64,000 nt of DNA from Pseudoalteromonas sp. SMS1 (GTDB lineage Bacteria; Pseudomonadota; Gammaproteobacteria; Enterobacterales; Alteromonadaceae), in contig NZ_JAKGBI010000008.1 in NCBI RefSeq assembly GCF_021530565.1, positions 1 to 64,000 of the forward strand, written 5' to 3'. Made by a program: the position numbers and the translations under genes. Shown here in pieces: positions 56,599-64,000 of the stretch. The notes beneath the pieces are model-generated. The model did no database searches. It had not been told where the DNA came from and saw only the letters and a list, made by a program, of their open reading frames with translations. Numbering within the stretch: position 1 is the first letter of the stretch; each line of letters begins with the position of its first letter.

Positions 56599-56719
56599 CA
56601 CGCGATATAGACACTAAAAAATACAAAGCAATCAGTTTTTCGGCATATAAATCCTTATATTCATAAAATGAGTTGCGTGGAATCCATGAGGGTTCATTAT
56701 GAATTTTTTCATTAGGCAT
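56558..56719 (-). CDS. Possible small membrane protein (weak)
   Basis: 53 codons, minus strand, opposite strand to and overlapping the 3' end of the FecR gene by 41 bases. A very good Shine-Dalgarno GGAGG lies 9 bases before the ATG. The peptide MPNEKIHNEP... is followed by one hydrophobic helix (LIALYFLVSISRVIELFL). No homology is known to me. It could be a chance frame. Confidence 0.35.
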   Translation of the reverse strand: MPNEKIHNEPSWIPRNSFYEYKDLYAEKLIALYFLVSISRVIELFLQRLAAFV

Positions 56720-56954
56720 AAAACCCCACCTCCAAATCACTTACAAAAACCATATCTAACTGATAAGTAAAGATATAATTATCATTACAGACATACTCAC
56801 CAATCCTAATGCGTCAATTTGCGTGTCCCTTTTTTGTTTGCTACTTTGCACCTCGTTAGCACTTTGGGCCCAAGTGATAACCAACTAAAACTGATAAAAC
56901 TGACAAGTGAAATCCAGTGGTGACACTGGTAAAAAACTATCCAAAGGATTAAAA
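56720..56954. promoter_or_regulatory. Spacer with promoter for the secreted protein gene
   Basis: Together with 56599-56719 this is a 355-base interval between two plus-strand genes. AT-rich, with no hairpin terminator after the FecR gene evident by eye. The promoter of the gene at 56955 should be here. No other feature recognised. Confidence 0.4.
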
Positions 56955-57743
56955 ATGAAAATGTTTAAATTAGGTACATTCGCCGCTGCAATGCTAACTT
57001 CTGTAAGTGCAGTTGCTGCGCCTATCAATATCGCTGATACAAATGGTTATGACCGCCACACTGTATACGCAGATGGCCCAGTTAGCCGTGTTGTCATCAC
57101 CAGTGAGTTTGCGCACAACTTCTCAGCTGATATTGAACTGCGTGACGGCGCTCGTTGTGAGTACGGTAACCTATATTCAAACGTTGATGGCAGCCACATT
57201 GTAAATGCGGCAGTTCAACCAGATGCAAACATCGTTGGCCAAGCGACTATTGGTGTTAACAACGGTATTCCTGAAGAACGTCTGACAGATTCAAAATTAC
57301 TTAAACTTGGCTGCTACGATGCTGACAATACTTGGTACCATGTTTTAGTAAATGTACCAGGTGCACCAATTGTAAATTGGGATATTACTGTTGAACCGGC
57401 GGGTGAGTTTGTTAACCAGCCGTATTCTTTCGGCTACCACTCTGCATACCGAGTTAAAAGTACGCTAAATGTAGATAACCAAAACCGTTCTCAATCTTAT
57501 TGCCACACAGTTGCAAACCGCGGTGTTTCTCTTGGCCTTTTCCACGGTAAAGACACGTCAAACGTATTCCACGCTGATGTATTCACACAAGACAAAGTAT
57601 ATACCAATGACACAGCTCAGCCGGTACTTTATCAAATCATTGAGTGTGAAAATGCTGCGGGTAAAACAATGGCAGTCAAAGTATTTAACTTGACAGATCC
57701 AAACGGTATTTACACTTACGAAGACCAACTTATCATTAAGTAA
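56955..57743 (+). CDS. Secreted protein of unknown family
   Basis: 262 residues. Signal peptide MKMFKLGTFAAAMLTSVSAVAA, cleavage after AVAA. The mature part is beta-rich with cysteines in ARCEYGNLY, LGCYDADN, SYCHTVAN and IIECENAAG, consistent with disulfides. The codon choice and the strong AAGGA site suggest good expression. I do not recognise the family. It is flanked by the FecR gene and the convergent lipoprotein gene, inside the injection-cluster region but not obviously a machine part. Confidence 0.72.
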   Translation: MKMFKLGTFAAAMLTSVSAVAAPINIADTNGYDRHTVYADGPVSRVVITSEFAHNFSADIELRDGARCEYGNLYSNVDGSHIVNAAVQPDANIVGQATIGVNNGIPEERLTDSKLLKLGCYDADNTWYHVLVNVPGAPIVNWDITVEPAGEFVNQPYSFGYHSAYRVKSTLNVDNQNRSQSYCHTVANRGVSLGLFHGKDTSNVFHADVFTQDKVYTNDTAQPVLYQIIECENAAGKTMAVKVFNLTDPNGIYTYEDQLIIK

Positions 57744-57763
57744 TTGTCTCGTAAGAAATCAAG

Positions 57764-57794
57764 AAAAACGGCAGCTAGTTCGCTGCCGTTTTTT
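57764..57794. terminator. Bidirectional terminator between two convergent genes
   Basis: AAACGGCAGC / GCTGCCGTTT hairpin with a 6-base loop and A/T runs on both sides, in the 53-base space between the secreted protein gene and the lipoprotein gene. Confidence 0.88.
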
Positions 57795-57796
57795 AT

Positions 57797-59122
57797 TTAA
57801 TTAATGAGTGTTTCTTCGTTGCTGCGAGACACAAGTAAAATGAAAACATTATCTCCTGTTGTCGCTTTATCTGTGTGAGTGTACAAATATTGCCTGTAAT
57901 CAGAGATATCTCTTGGAGCACCTTCAAAGCCTGATAAATGCAAACGCGTTTGCCTTACTTCATGGTTTGTCGCATTAAACGCTTCACCATAGGTTAAGGT
58001 AGGAATTGTTGCATTTAGAGGGCCAGATACATGCCAGCGCGTGTTTTCAAAATTATGTTCCGAAGCGTCAAAGTCGAATTGCCATTTTGCGGATTGAATA
58101 CGACTATCAAGCGTACTGAAACTATAATCAAACTTCATTTGCTGTGTTAGAGCCAGTTTAGCAGCACTTAATTGACCACTTAACGCGTCAGGGACAGTGG
58201 GCAGCACAATGTCATCTATCGTACCGTCTTTGTTGATTCGCGTCGTCAATCCCGCGTAGATCATTTCATAATGCTCTGTGAATGTATTCCTCAAAACAGT
58301 ATAGTTATGTAGTACGTTTGTTTCTGAAACAGTCGGATAAATAGTCAATTGTGTTGAATCACTCACAAAATCCATGTTTGACAAGATTCCGTTACCATTA
58401 TTATCTGTACCGTTTACAAACGCTTGCGTGCCATGCGCCAAACTGGACGTAGAGACACTCACCCCCTCATGGACAAACTGACTACCATCTACGACCACCT
58501 TGGACAACACCTTTGGCACATCAATGGCAGCCACTGTGGTCAACTCATAACCAGGTCTTGCAAGCGTGTAATAGAGTTTTGCATTGTCACCACAGACTGA
58601 GGGAGAATCTTTATAACCACTGACGGTACCTCCTCCATCTCTCGTTAAATAATATTGACTGTGAGAAATCGCCAGCGCACTGAAGTCTATTTCAACTTGA
58701 CGACAATCGCAGTACGCCATTTCATCTTTAAACTCTATTGTCTTTAGTTCTGCGCCATTGCCAATATCTAACTCAGTGAAGATTGTCCGTGTTTTCGTAT
58801 ATGCGCTATGGCTCTCAATACCAACGAAAGACACTGATTGCGCACCTTCTGGTAGCTCTTCGCTATAGAAGCCGACACTATTTGGCGAGTCGATTAACAA
58901 CGGGCTGCCGTCTTCGCCATGAAATACAATATTAGCCTGAGGATAACCAACTAATTCACCACACCTATTGCGCTTTTTAACGTTTACAGTGAGCTTTGGC
59001 TTAGTTGAATTTCCTGGAATAAAAGTATCCTTATCAGCAGTACTATGTGACGACCCTCCACACCCTCCAAGCATCAAAGTCGCAGCCATGATTGAAGACA
59101 CTGTATATTTGTTCATGTTCAT
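57797..59122 (-). CDS. Uncharacterised lipoprotein
   Basis: 441 residues. Signal peptide MNMNKYTVSSIMAATLMLGGC with lipobox LGGC and Gly/Ser tether (GGSSHSTADK). The mature part has a Cys-pair region YCDCRQVEIDF near 135 and a repeated use of Tyr/Thr beta strands; no recognised domain, although the first part TVNVKKRNRCGELVGYPQANIVF resembles carboxypeptidase-regulatory-like or Ig-like folds. The ATG at 59122 or the second ATG at 59116 (better spaced to GGA) are both possible. In the injection region but function unknown. Confidence 0.75.
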   Translation of the reverse strand: MNMNKYTVSSIMAATLMLGGCGGSSHSTADKDTFIPGNSTKPKLTVNVKKRNRCGELVGYPQANIVFHGEDGSPLLIDSPNSVGFYSEELPEGAQSVSFVGIESHSAYTKTRTIFTELDIGNGAELKTIEFKDEMAYCDCRQVEIDFSALAISHSQYYLTRDGGGTVSGYKDSPSVCGDNAKLYYTLARPGYELTTVAAIDVPKVLSKVVVDGSQFVHEGVSVSTSSLAHGTQAFVNGTDNNGNGILSNMDFVSDSTQLTIYPTVSETNVLHNYTVLRNTFTEHYEMIYAGLTTRINKDGTIDDIVLPTVPDALSGQLSAAKLALTQQMKFDYSFSTLDSRIQSAKWQFDFDASEHNFENTRWHVSGPLNATIPTLTYGEAFNATNHEVRQTRLHLSGFEGAPRDISDYRQYLYTHTDKATTGDNVFILLVSRSNEETLIN

Positions 59123-59644
59123 TCCATTATAAGTAGATATTCGGCGTCATTGTACACAAAGCGGAACCATGTTGCTTCAAACATACGTGATATTAATCGT
59201 TAAAAATGAAAATAATTATCAAAAAATCATATAGTTGTATTAAAAGTATGCGATGTTACTCCTCGCTTTTAAGCCGCTGAAACACTTTATTTTGTCCTTT
59301 GTAAAAACAGGCGCGTAATAATAGTGAACCTCTCAAGTTTGTACGACAGTTTATTGATTATTCCGCTATTAGATTACATAGAAAAAAAGCAGCCAAAGGC
59401 TGCTTTTTAATTGACTCATATATCAGATGTATAGAGAGTGTGCTGAGTCAGACATTAAGTTGCCTATAATGATTAAGCATACAGTTTGTTCCTTTACATG
59501 TTGTACCAAAGTAGCCGAACAAGTGCGCTGCTTTGCCGCACGTTCAGCCTGCATTGACCTTAACGGTAAAAGTTTAAGTAAGGTATTACATGTCGATTAC
59601 ACTCATTGCTTTAATCGCAACACAGTTAATGCCACTCAGCACAA
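59123..59644. other. 520-bp interval between lipoprotein and effector-candidate genes
   Basis: AT-rich, without a convincing gene: the 103-codon plus-strand frame from 59427 runs into the C-terminal coding part of the minus-strand effector gene and has no ribosome site. It holds a bidirectional terminator at 59382-59408 and should contain the lipoprotein promoter. Nothing else recognised. Confidence 0.5.
59382..59408. terminator. Terminator in the interval after the effector-candidate gene
   Basis: AAAAAGCAGCC-AAA-GGCTGCTTTTT hairpin with A-run on the left and T-run on the right; works in both directions. About 240 bases after the end of the 944-residue gene on the minus strand. Confidence 0.85.
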
Positions 59645-62479
59645 TTACATTAGGAAAAGCCTTTCTTTGTCTATGCTGTCTAAAAACTCCTGTGCAGCGG
59701 CTTTGTTTTCCTCATTCTTAGAGCGATTTGTACGGTAGTCCGAGGCAATTTCCTCAAGCTTTTGTAAGATAACCCGGCGCTCTAAAATAGTAGATGCCTT
59801 GTGATATTCATCTAGCTTATCCGCCACCTTCGCCTTACTCCAGCTAAGCTCAATAAACCAAAAATTCTTTCTTTGAACCGCTTCACTCCAAACTTTAGAT
59901 GTCCAAATATAGGTCCCACTGTTTGGCAGCTTTTCTCTCTCGGCTTTCAGTTTATGGTAAATTTTGCCGAATTTTAGCTGTTGTGGCATCAGCTTGAGTA
60001 GGTTGGTATACCTTTCTCTTATGTCTTCTTTTTGAACTGGGCTAAGCGGACTATACACCGTCTTTCGTGCGACCTCTGGTAACTTTCTTTTTGCCTCTTC
60101 ATCCGTGTATTCAATGTGACTATCATCCTTCTCTAGCTGAGTAACCCATTTATCAATACTCAGGTTCTCTTTTGTCACTTTTACCGGCTCTGGCTTCTTA
60201 TTGGCAAACTCCCCCTTTGAGCGCTCAACATGATATCCCTTGCCGTTTGGATTCTTTTTAATTGTGCCATCTAGGGAGTATTCACCCAATGTCCAGTCGC
60301 CTATTGAAATCGAAGCAATTTCTTTTTCAAAAGTCAGTACCTTCGCTTTGATTGATGCACCCACTTCGGCTTCCAAAGAACCCGTTAAACTGAAGTCCCC
60401 CTGCATTGGCCAGTCTTTGTCTATGCCAAAGTGGCCAAAACTACCACCTTCTTGACCGCGGGTGTACTTAAGACGCCCTGACGTCAATATTTTCCCTTCA
60501 ATGCCTCCTCTAATTTCACCAAACAACCCGCCTTGAACCTTGGCTAGATAGGGAACACCTACAAATGCCCCTGCTTCAATCCGTGCTTTTGCTTTCGCCA
60601 TTGCAGAAGCCTCACCAATGACATTGAAAACCATTTCTGTATCGGTATTCTCTTCCTCTTTATTGCGTAGTGAGGCCCCTATGCCCGCGCCAAATTCAAA
60701 ACCACCACTCACGTCAATGGCAACTCCCGCAAACCCCGCACCGACCGGAAAGTCTAAGGAAAAAGCGGGAAAATCGATTCCCTTTTTCCATTCTCCTTTG
60801 ATCCCCCCTTCACGTTTGTCATTATCATAATAAGCTTCCAGCCCCAAAATACGTGCCCTTAACAGCTGTAGCCCATTATTCTGATCCTTGTCATAGGTAA
60901 ATTTACCCCCTTCAAACTTGATTGAAGACAATCCTTGATGCACTTTTAACTGCTTGAGTTCAAAAACTTTACCAAAGTCAAAATTCCCCGAGAAAAAGCT
61001 CGAATCAATAATCGCTTTTTCATTCACGATTTTAGAATTATCGTGATCTAAGTCCATGTGGGCATTTTCAGCCTCAATTTTATCTTTGGTAAACTTGGCT
61101 TTACTCATCGCAAGGGTCATTGTCGTGTGCTTGCTGACGGGAATTTCAATATCAGCCTGTTCTATTTCGCCACCGAGTTGTTCGTCATGGTACATCACTT
61201 TAGCTTGTGTCACGGAGGCTTTCACCCCTGCTGGCAGTCCGTATAAGGATACGTCGGTTCCTACCTCAAACTCTGGCGCGGTGTCTTTTGCAACTTCAAC
61301 TTCACCAGATAAATTGCTCACCGACAGATAATTTGGGATCACCTCAAAGGTGTCTGCAGACGCAATTTTAGCGCGTGATGACTTAAACTTGCCCGCCGTG
61401 TCGAGTTTGAGGTCAAAATCACCATCTAACTTTTTCTTATCCCAAAGAGGGATGTGCGCATCACCAGAAAAATGTACTTCCTTCTGCTGCTTGTTGTAGT
61501 GTAATGACAACAAGTCTGAATACACCCGTTTGTCAGCGATATCCAACCCAACAATACTGGCTTTGAAACTCGATAACCCTTCATCGTTGATGACAAGCTC
61601 ATCCCCTAGTACTTGGTGAGCACTGATAATCCCACTGAAGCCAACTCCTTGTTGACTTGCAAAAACAGGAGCAACAGATACCTCCCAACCGGAACCAAAG
61701 GGAAGTTTTATGTCAACATCACCGCCAAATTGCTGACCAAGTAAATTTACTTTCGCAATGCCTGTGCCATGTAAACCTGCTCGTTTGGGTTTATTTGTCC
61801 CCTCTTCCCACTCCATCAATTCTGGTTGATTGATCCCAAGGGAGATAAATTTATTGTCCACCATATTTGGCGACGACTCAGAGTCAGCATCGTTATTTAA
61901 AGCAGGTTCTTCTTGTGCGTCTTCATCAGCGCTAATTCCCATTAGCCCAGCCACTCGGCTAGATAATTTGTCTTGAATGTATTTAACCCACGCTTCTAAG
62001 TTCTCTACCAGTGCACTGAGTGCCGCATGTGCATCTTTACCCTTCTTCAGCCACTGGTAAATATACGCTTCATCGATATCGCCCCAAGCCATGGCAATCC
62101 AACCTCCGTTATAAAACTTATTGGCTACCCACAGCCACATCTTGCCGATAGCCCAAAGTACGGCAGAGACCACACCTGCTGGTACTTTCGCAAGATATAC
62201 CAATGCTTGGGCAATGGCTGTCACCCACGGATTTAATGATTTTAAAGACGTCATTGCGTAGTTAAAGACACTGGCAATAATTAGTTTTGCGGTTTGGTCT
62301 CCATTGAAGTGATCCCACACCACTTGTGAGGCATAGCGTTTCGCTACGTCCACTCCCGATGACAGAAGATCGACACCCACGGAGTCAGCATCAAGTGCTT
62401 TACTCACCGACAGCGCCGTTTTCGTTGGGTACATTTGCGAAGCAGGACTCAGGTTCTGCTCTTGCTGTTGTTTTTGCAT
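59645..62479 (-). CDS. Large effector candidate of the injection system (Mif1-like)
   Basis: 944 residues from the ATG at 62479 (AAGGAAA 10 bases upstream; the frame extends to a TTG at 62536 without a site). No signal peptide. The first 40 residues are polar and Gln-rich (MQKQQQEQNLSPAS). A hydrophobic alpha-helical block covers about 60-135 (FNYAMTSLKSL, VSAVLWAIGKMWLWVANKF). A long beta-repeat region (about 225-800) of GDFDLKLDT-like and FSGNFDFGKVF-like strands follows, including a glycine-rich part GGFEFGAGIGASL. The C-terminal 120 residues are helical and charged. It lies next to a nuclease-type gene in the MAC-type locus, the same neighbourhood as Mif1, an injected protein that triggers tubeworm metamorphosis; the identity is inferred from place, size and type. 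Confidence 0.6.
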   Translation of the reverse strand: MQKQQQEQNLSPASQMYPTKTALSVSKALDADSVGVDLLSSGVDVAKRYASQVVWDHFNGDQTAKLIIASVFNYAMTSLKSLNPWVTAIAQALVYLAKVPAGVVSAVLWAIGKMWLWVANKFYNGGWIAMAWGDIDEAYIYQWLKKGKDAHAALSALVENLEAWVKYIQDKLSSRVAGLMGISADEDAQEEPALNNDADSESSPNMVDNKFISLGINQPELMEWEEGTNKPKRAGLHGTGIAKVNLLGQQFGGDVDIKLPFGSGWEVSVAPVFASQQGVGFSGIISAHQVLGDELVINDEGLSSFKASIVGLDIADKRVYSDLLSLHYNKQQKEVHFSGDAHIPLWDKKKLDGDFDLKLDTAGKFKSSRAKIASADTFEVIPNYLSVSNLSGEVEVAKDTAPEFEVGTDVSLYGLPAGVKASVTQAKVMYHDEQLGGEIEQADIEIPVSKHTTMTLAMSKAKFTKDKIEAENAHMDLDHDNSKIVNEKAIIDSSFFSGNFDFGKVFELKQLKVHQGLSSIKFEGGKFTYDKDQNNGLQLLRARILGLEAYYDNDKREGGIKGEWKKGIDFPAFSLDFPVGAGFAGVAIDVSGGFEFGAGIGASLRNKEEENTDTEMVFNVIGEASAMAKAKARIEAGAFVGVPYLAKVQGGLFGEIRGGIEGKILTSGRLKYTRGQEGGSFGHFGIDKDWPMQGDFSLTGSLEAEVGASIKAKVLTFEKEIASISIGDWTLGEYSLDGTIKKNPNGKGYHVERSKGEFANKKPEPVKVTKENLSIDKWVTQLEKDDSHIEYTDEEAKRKLPEVARKTVYSPLSPVQKEDIRERYTNLLKLMPQQLKFGKIYHKLKAEREKLPNSGTYIWTSKVWSEAVQRKNFWFIELSWSKAKVADKLDEYHKASTILERRVILQKLEEIASDYRTNRSKNEENKAAAQEFLDSIDKERLFLM

Positions 62480-62598
62480 TTCAAAAGTTTCCTTTTGTTG
62501 AGACGAGAAATTTGGAAGGTGACAATAGATTGTCAAAGAGTTGAGTAGGGAGACTGCTGGCCGAAGCCATACGCGTAACTAGGGCTTATCTTTTGTGC

Positions 62599-64000
62599 TT
62601 ATTTTAAGGCTGCTTTGAGCGCATCTATACGGGTTTGATCCCAAGTCCAAAACTTGCTGCTTTTTTGATTGCTGGTCCAATCGTTATAGTCCTTAAGGAT
62701 GTGTTTATCATCCTTATGTGATTTTCCTAGCGGTCGAGTTAGACTTTTTTTACTGTACCAAGGCCGTTTATAATCATTGCCATCAACTTTGTTGTCTTTG
62801 CTCTTAGTCGCTTTGTTCGCAAATGTTTTTAGTGGATCCACGTCTCCTGTGGCACCATGCTTTTGCTTATATTCTGATGTAATTGTGATATCGAATTCAC
62901 CTTGTGGATGAAATTGACTGACGGTATCAGTACTCGTATCACTGAGTACTTTGACAGTGCACTTAAAATCAGCCTTGGGCGCTGCCCCACTTCTATATCC
63001 AGATGCTGTTTCGACTTGATGGGGTGCAGGTGTTGTCGGATTCACAGTGACTTTATATTCCACTATGTACCCCGCTGCTACTAAGTTTTTAACATGCAAC
63101 TCAACTCGCGAATGATGCTCTTTGTTCGCAAAACCGGTGATCGGGTATAAATTAAACTTCAGCGCAGAACCACCTAAGTTATCATTCAGAAGATGCCCTC
63201 TTATCCAGCCCTTTTCATTGGCATTATTGCCATTATTATTGTAGACCAACGTCTTTTTCATTAAGTCTACCTGATCTGCATTTACTTCTGCCGACTCCCC
63301 TCTCGGTGCAAATCGAGATAACCTAGCCTCAAATTTATCACCAACGATACTACTCATTGTTTGAGTCACCCCACTTGCATCCACATAACTAAAATCTTTA
63401 GCCGCAAAAAATCTTATCTTTGTATCGTTAATTGAGGTCACCCCAGCAGTTTCATGGATTCTTTCTTCACTACCACCCGCCGGTATCGCGATATTCCAAG
63501 CAGGGTTGATAGAAAATTGCGCATTTACAAACTCTAAATTATGGCTGTAACCAAAATCATGAATTAAATAGGCTCCAGGCATGGTCTCTAAGGCAAGCTG
63601 ATTTATTTGGTCAAATGCAGAGCCTAAATCTGACCGTTTGGGGATCAATAACTTGTAAATATGACTCAATCTATTGCCAACAATTTGATAGTAATGCCGA
63701 GCCACTTCCTGGATCTGCTCCTTATCTAACGCCACATTAAAGTGTTTTCTCGCAAAGCCATCTATATTTTGCTCTACGCGGTCTGTGGAGGTTAACTGAT
63801 GCGTTTGCCAATCTAGAAGTGGTACAAACACATCGTAGTCGTCTGTTGATATACTGCCTTCATAGTCTTCTTCTTCAAGTTCAATCGTCTCAATTTCATC
63901 TTCAAACATGCTCGCATCGGATTCAAAACGAGTCACTTTTTGGCCAACGCTTCGGATCGGACTTCGTTCTCGAGGTGAGAATACAGGGTCGTCATACTTT
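62599..64000 (-). CDS. Nuclease-type effector candidate (Pne1-like), 5' end beyond the window
   Basis: At least 466 codons visible. The frame is open to the window edge: ahead of a GTG at 63936 the reading continues KYDDPVFSPRERSPIRSVGQK, so the true start lies outside. Counting from the GTG, an acidic N-terminal stretch (residues 8-36) is followed by helical then beta regions. A histidine nuclease motif reads WIRGHLLNDNLGG (244-256), NLYPITGFANKEHHSRVE (262-279), resembling the NUC-like endonucleases (catalytic His248, Asn and Glu in the second part). The C-terminal tail is very basic. In P. luteoviolacea the MAC system carries a nuclease effector, Pne1; this is the natural match. No signal peptide is visible. 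Confidence 0.65.
   Translation of the reverse strand, partial: KYDDPVFSPRERSPIRSVGQKVTRFESDASMFEDEIETIELEEEDYEGSISTDDYDVFVPLLDWQTHQLTSTDRVEQNIDGFARKHFNVALDKEQIQEVARHYYQIVGNRLSHIYKLLIPKRSDLGSAFDQINQLALETMPGAYLIHDFGYSHNLEFVNAQFSINPAWNIAIPAGGSEERIHETAGVTSINDTKIRFFAAKDFSYVDASGVTQTMSSIVGDKFEARLSRFAPRGESAEVNADQVDLMKKTLVYNNNGNNANEKGWIRGHLLNDNLGGSALKFNLYPITGFANKEHHSRVELHVKNLVAAGYIVEYKVTVNPTTPAPHQVETASGYRSGAAPKADFKCTVKVLSDTSTDTVSQFHPQGEFDITITSEYKQKHGATGDVDPLKTFANKATKSKDNKVDGNDYKRPWYSKKSLTRPLGKSHKDDKHILKDYNDWTSNQKSSKFWTWDQTRIDALKAALK

Noticed and set aside
59427..59738. 103-codon plus-strand frame
   Set aside because: Overlaps the end of the large effector gene, no ribosome site, no recognisable fold.
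1..64000. CRISPR arrays and insertion sequences
   Set aside because: No regularly spaced repeats and no transposase or integrase frames were seen.

Overview
The window looks like chromosomal DNA of a marine gammaproteobacterium of the order Alteromonadales, most likely Pseudoalteromonas. This rests on the seqA-pgm / ybfF / ybfE-fldA-fur block, the tusDCB-tusE block, a complete branched-chain keto-acid dehydrogenase operon with a LiuR-type palindrome, and a phage-tail-like injection locus of the type described as MACs (metamorphosis-associated contractile structures) in Pseudoalteromonas luteoviolacea. No database search was possible, so species and ortholog names come from recognition of families. 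Layout, 1-31 kb (mostly core): tRNA-Ser(UGA); a YccA-type membrane protein; the sulfur-relay genes tusD, tusC, tusB and a tusE/dsrC gene; an outer-membrane-type lipoprotein; a gap of about 0.8 kb; a small exported protein; a 7TM-DISM hybrid histidine kinase; a TonB-dependent receptor; an operon of hydrolase, acetoacetate-decarboxylase-like protein and FAD oxidoreductase; a periplasmic solute-binding-like protein; ttcA; the E1alpha-E1beta-E2 branched-chain dehydrogenase operon; astE; pgm and seqA facing ybfF, a DUF2788 gene, ybfE, fldA and fur; a small hypothetical; a Ser/Thr-kinase-like protein; and glnS. Layout, 31-64 kb (accessory): after a gene-poor stretch of about 0.8 kb comes a contractile injection system, almost entirely on the minus strand. 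Read in the direction of transcription (64 kb down to 31 kb), it holds a nuclease-type effector candidate that runs off the window end, a 944-residue effector candidate resembling Mif1, a lipoprotein, two plus-strand secreted or FecR-domain genes, a crotonase-fold protein lacking both catalytic glutamates, an unknown 136-residue protein, a long structured leader, then sheath, two tube proteins, a DUF5908-type peptide, a LysM-type hub protein, a VgrG-like spike, a gp25-like wedge, two large baseplate proteins, a 1660-residue repeat fibre ending in a beta-helix, a 1238-residue tape-measure-family protein, two unknown proteins and a pesticin-type lysozyme. How it fits together: sheath, tubes, hub, spike and baseplate form the contractile machine. 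The fibre is the best candidate for target binding or for linking particles into arrays. The nuclease and the Mif1-like protein are the best candidates for injected cargo, and the lysozyme for release or wall passage. The AAA+ ATPase normally found in extracellular injection loci is not in the window. The most interesting targets are the two effector candidates, the giant fibre, the structured leader before the sheath gene, the catalytically stripped crotonase, and the unknown genes at the end of the operon.
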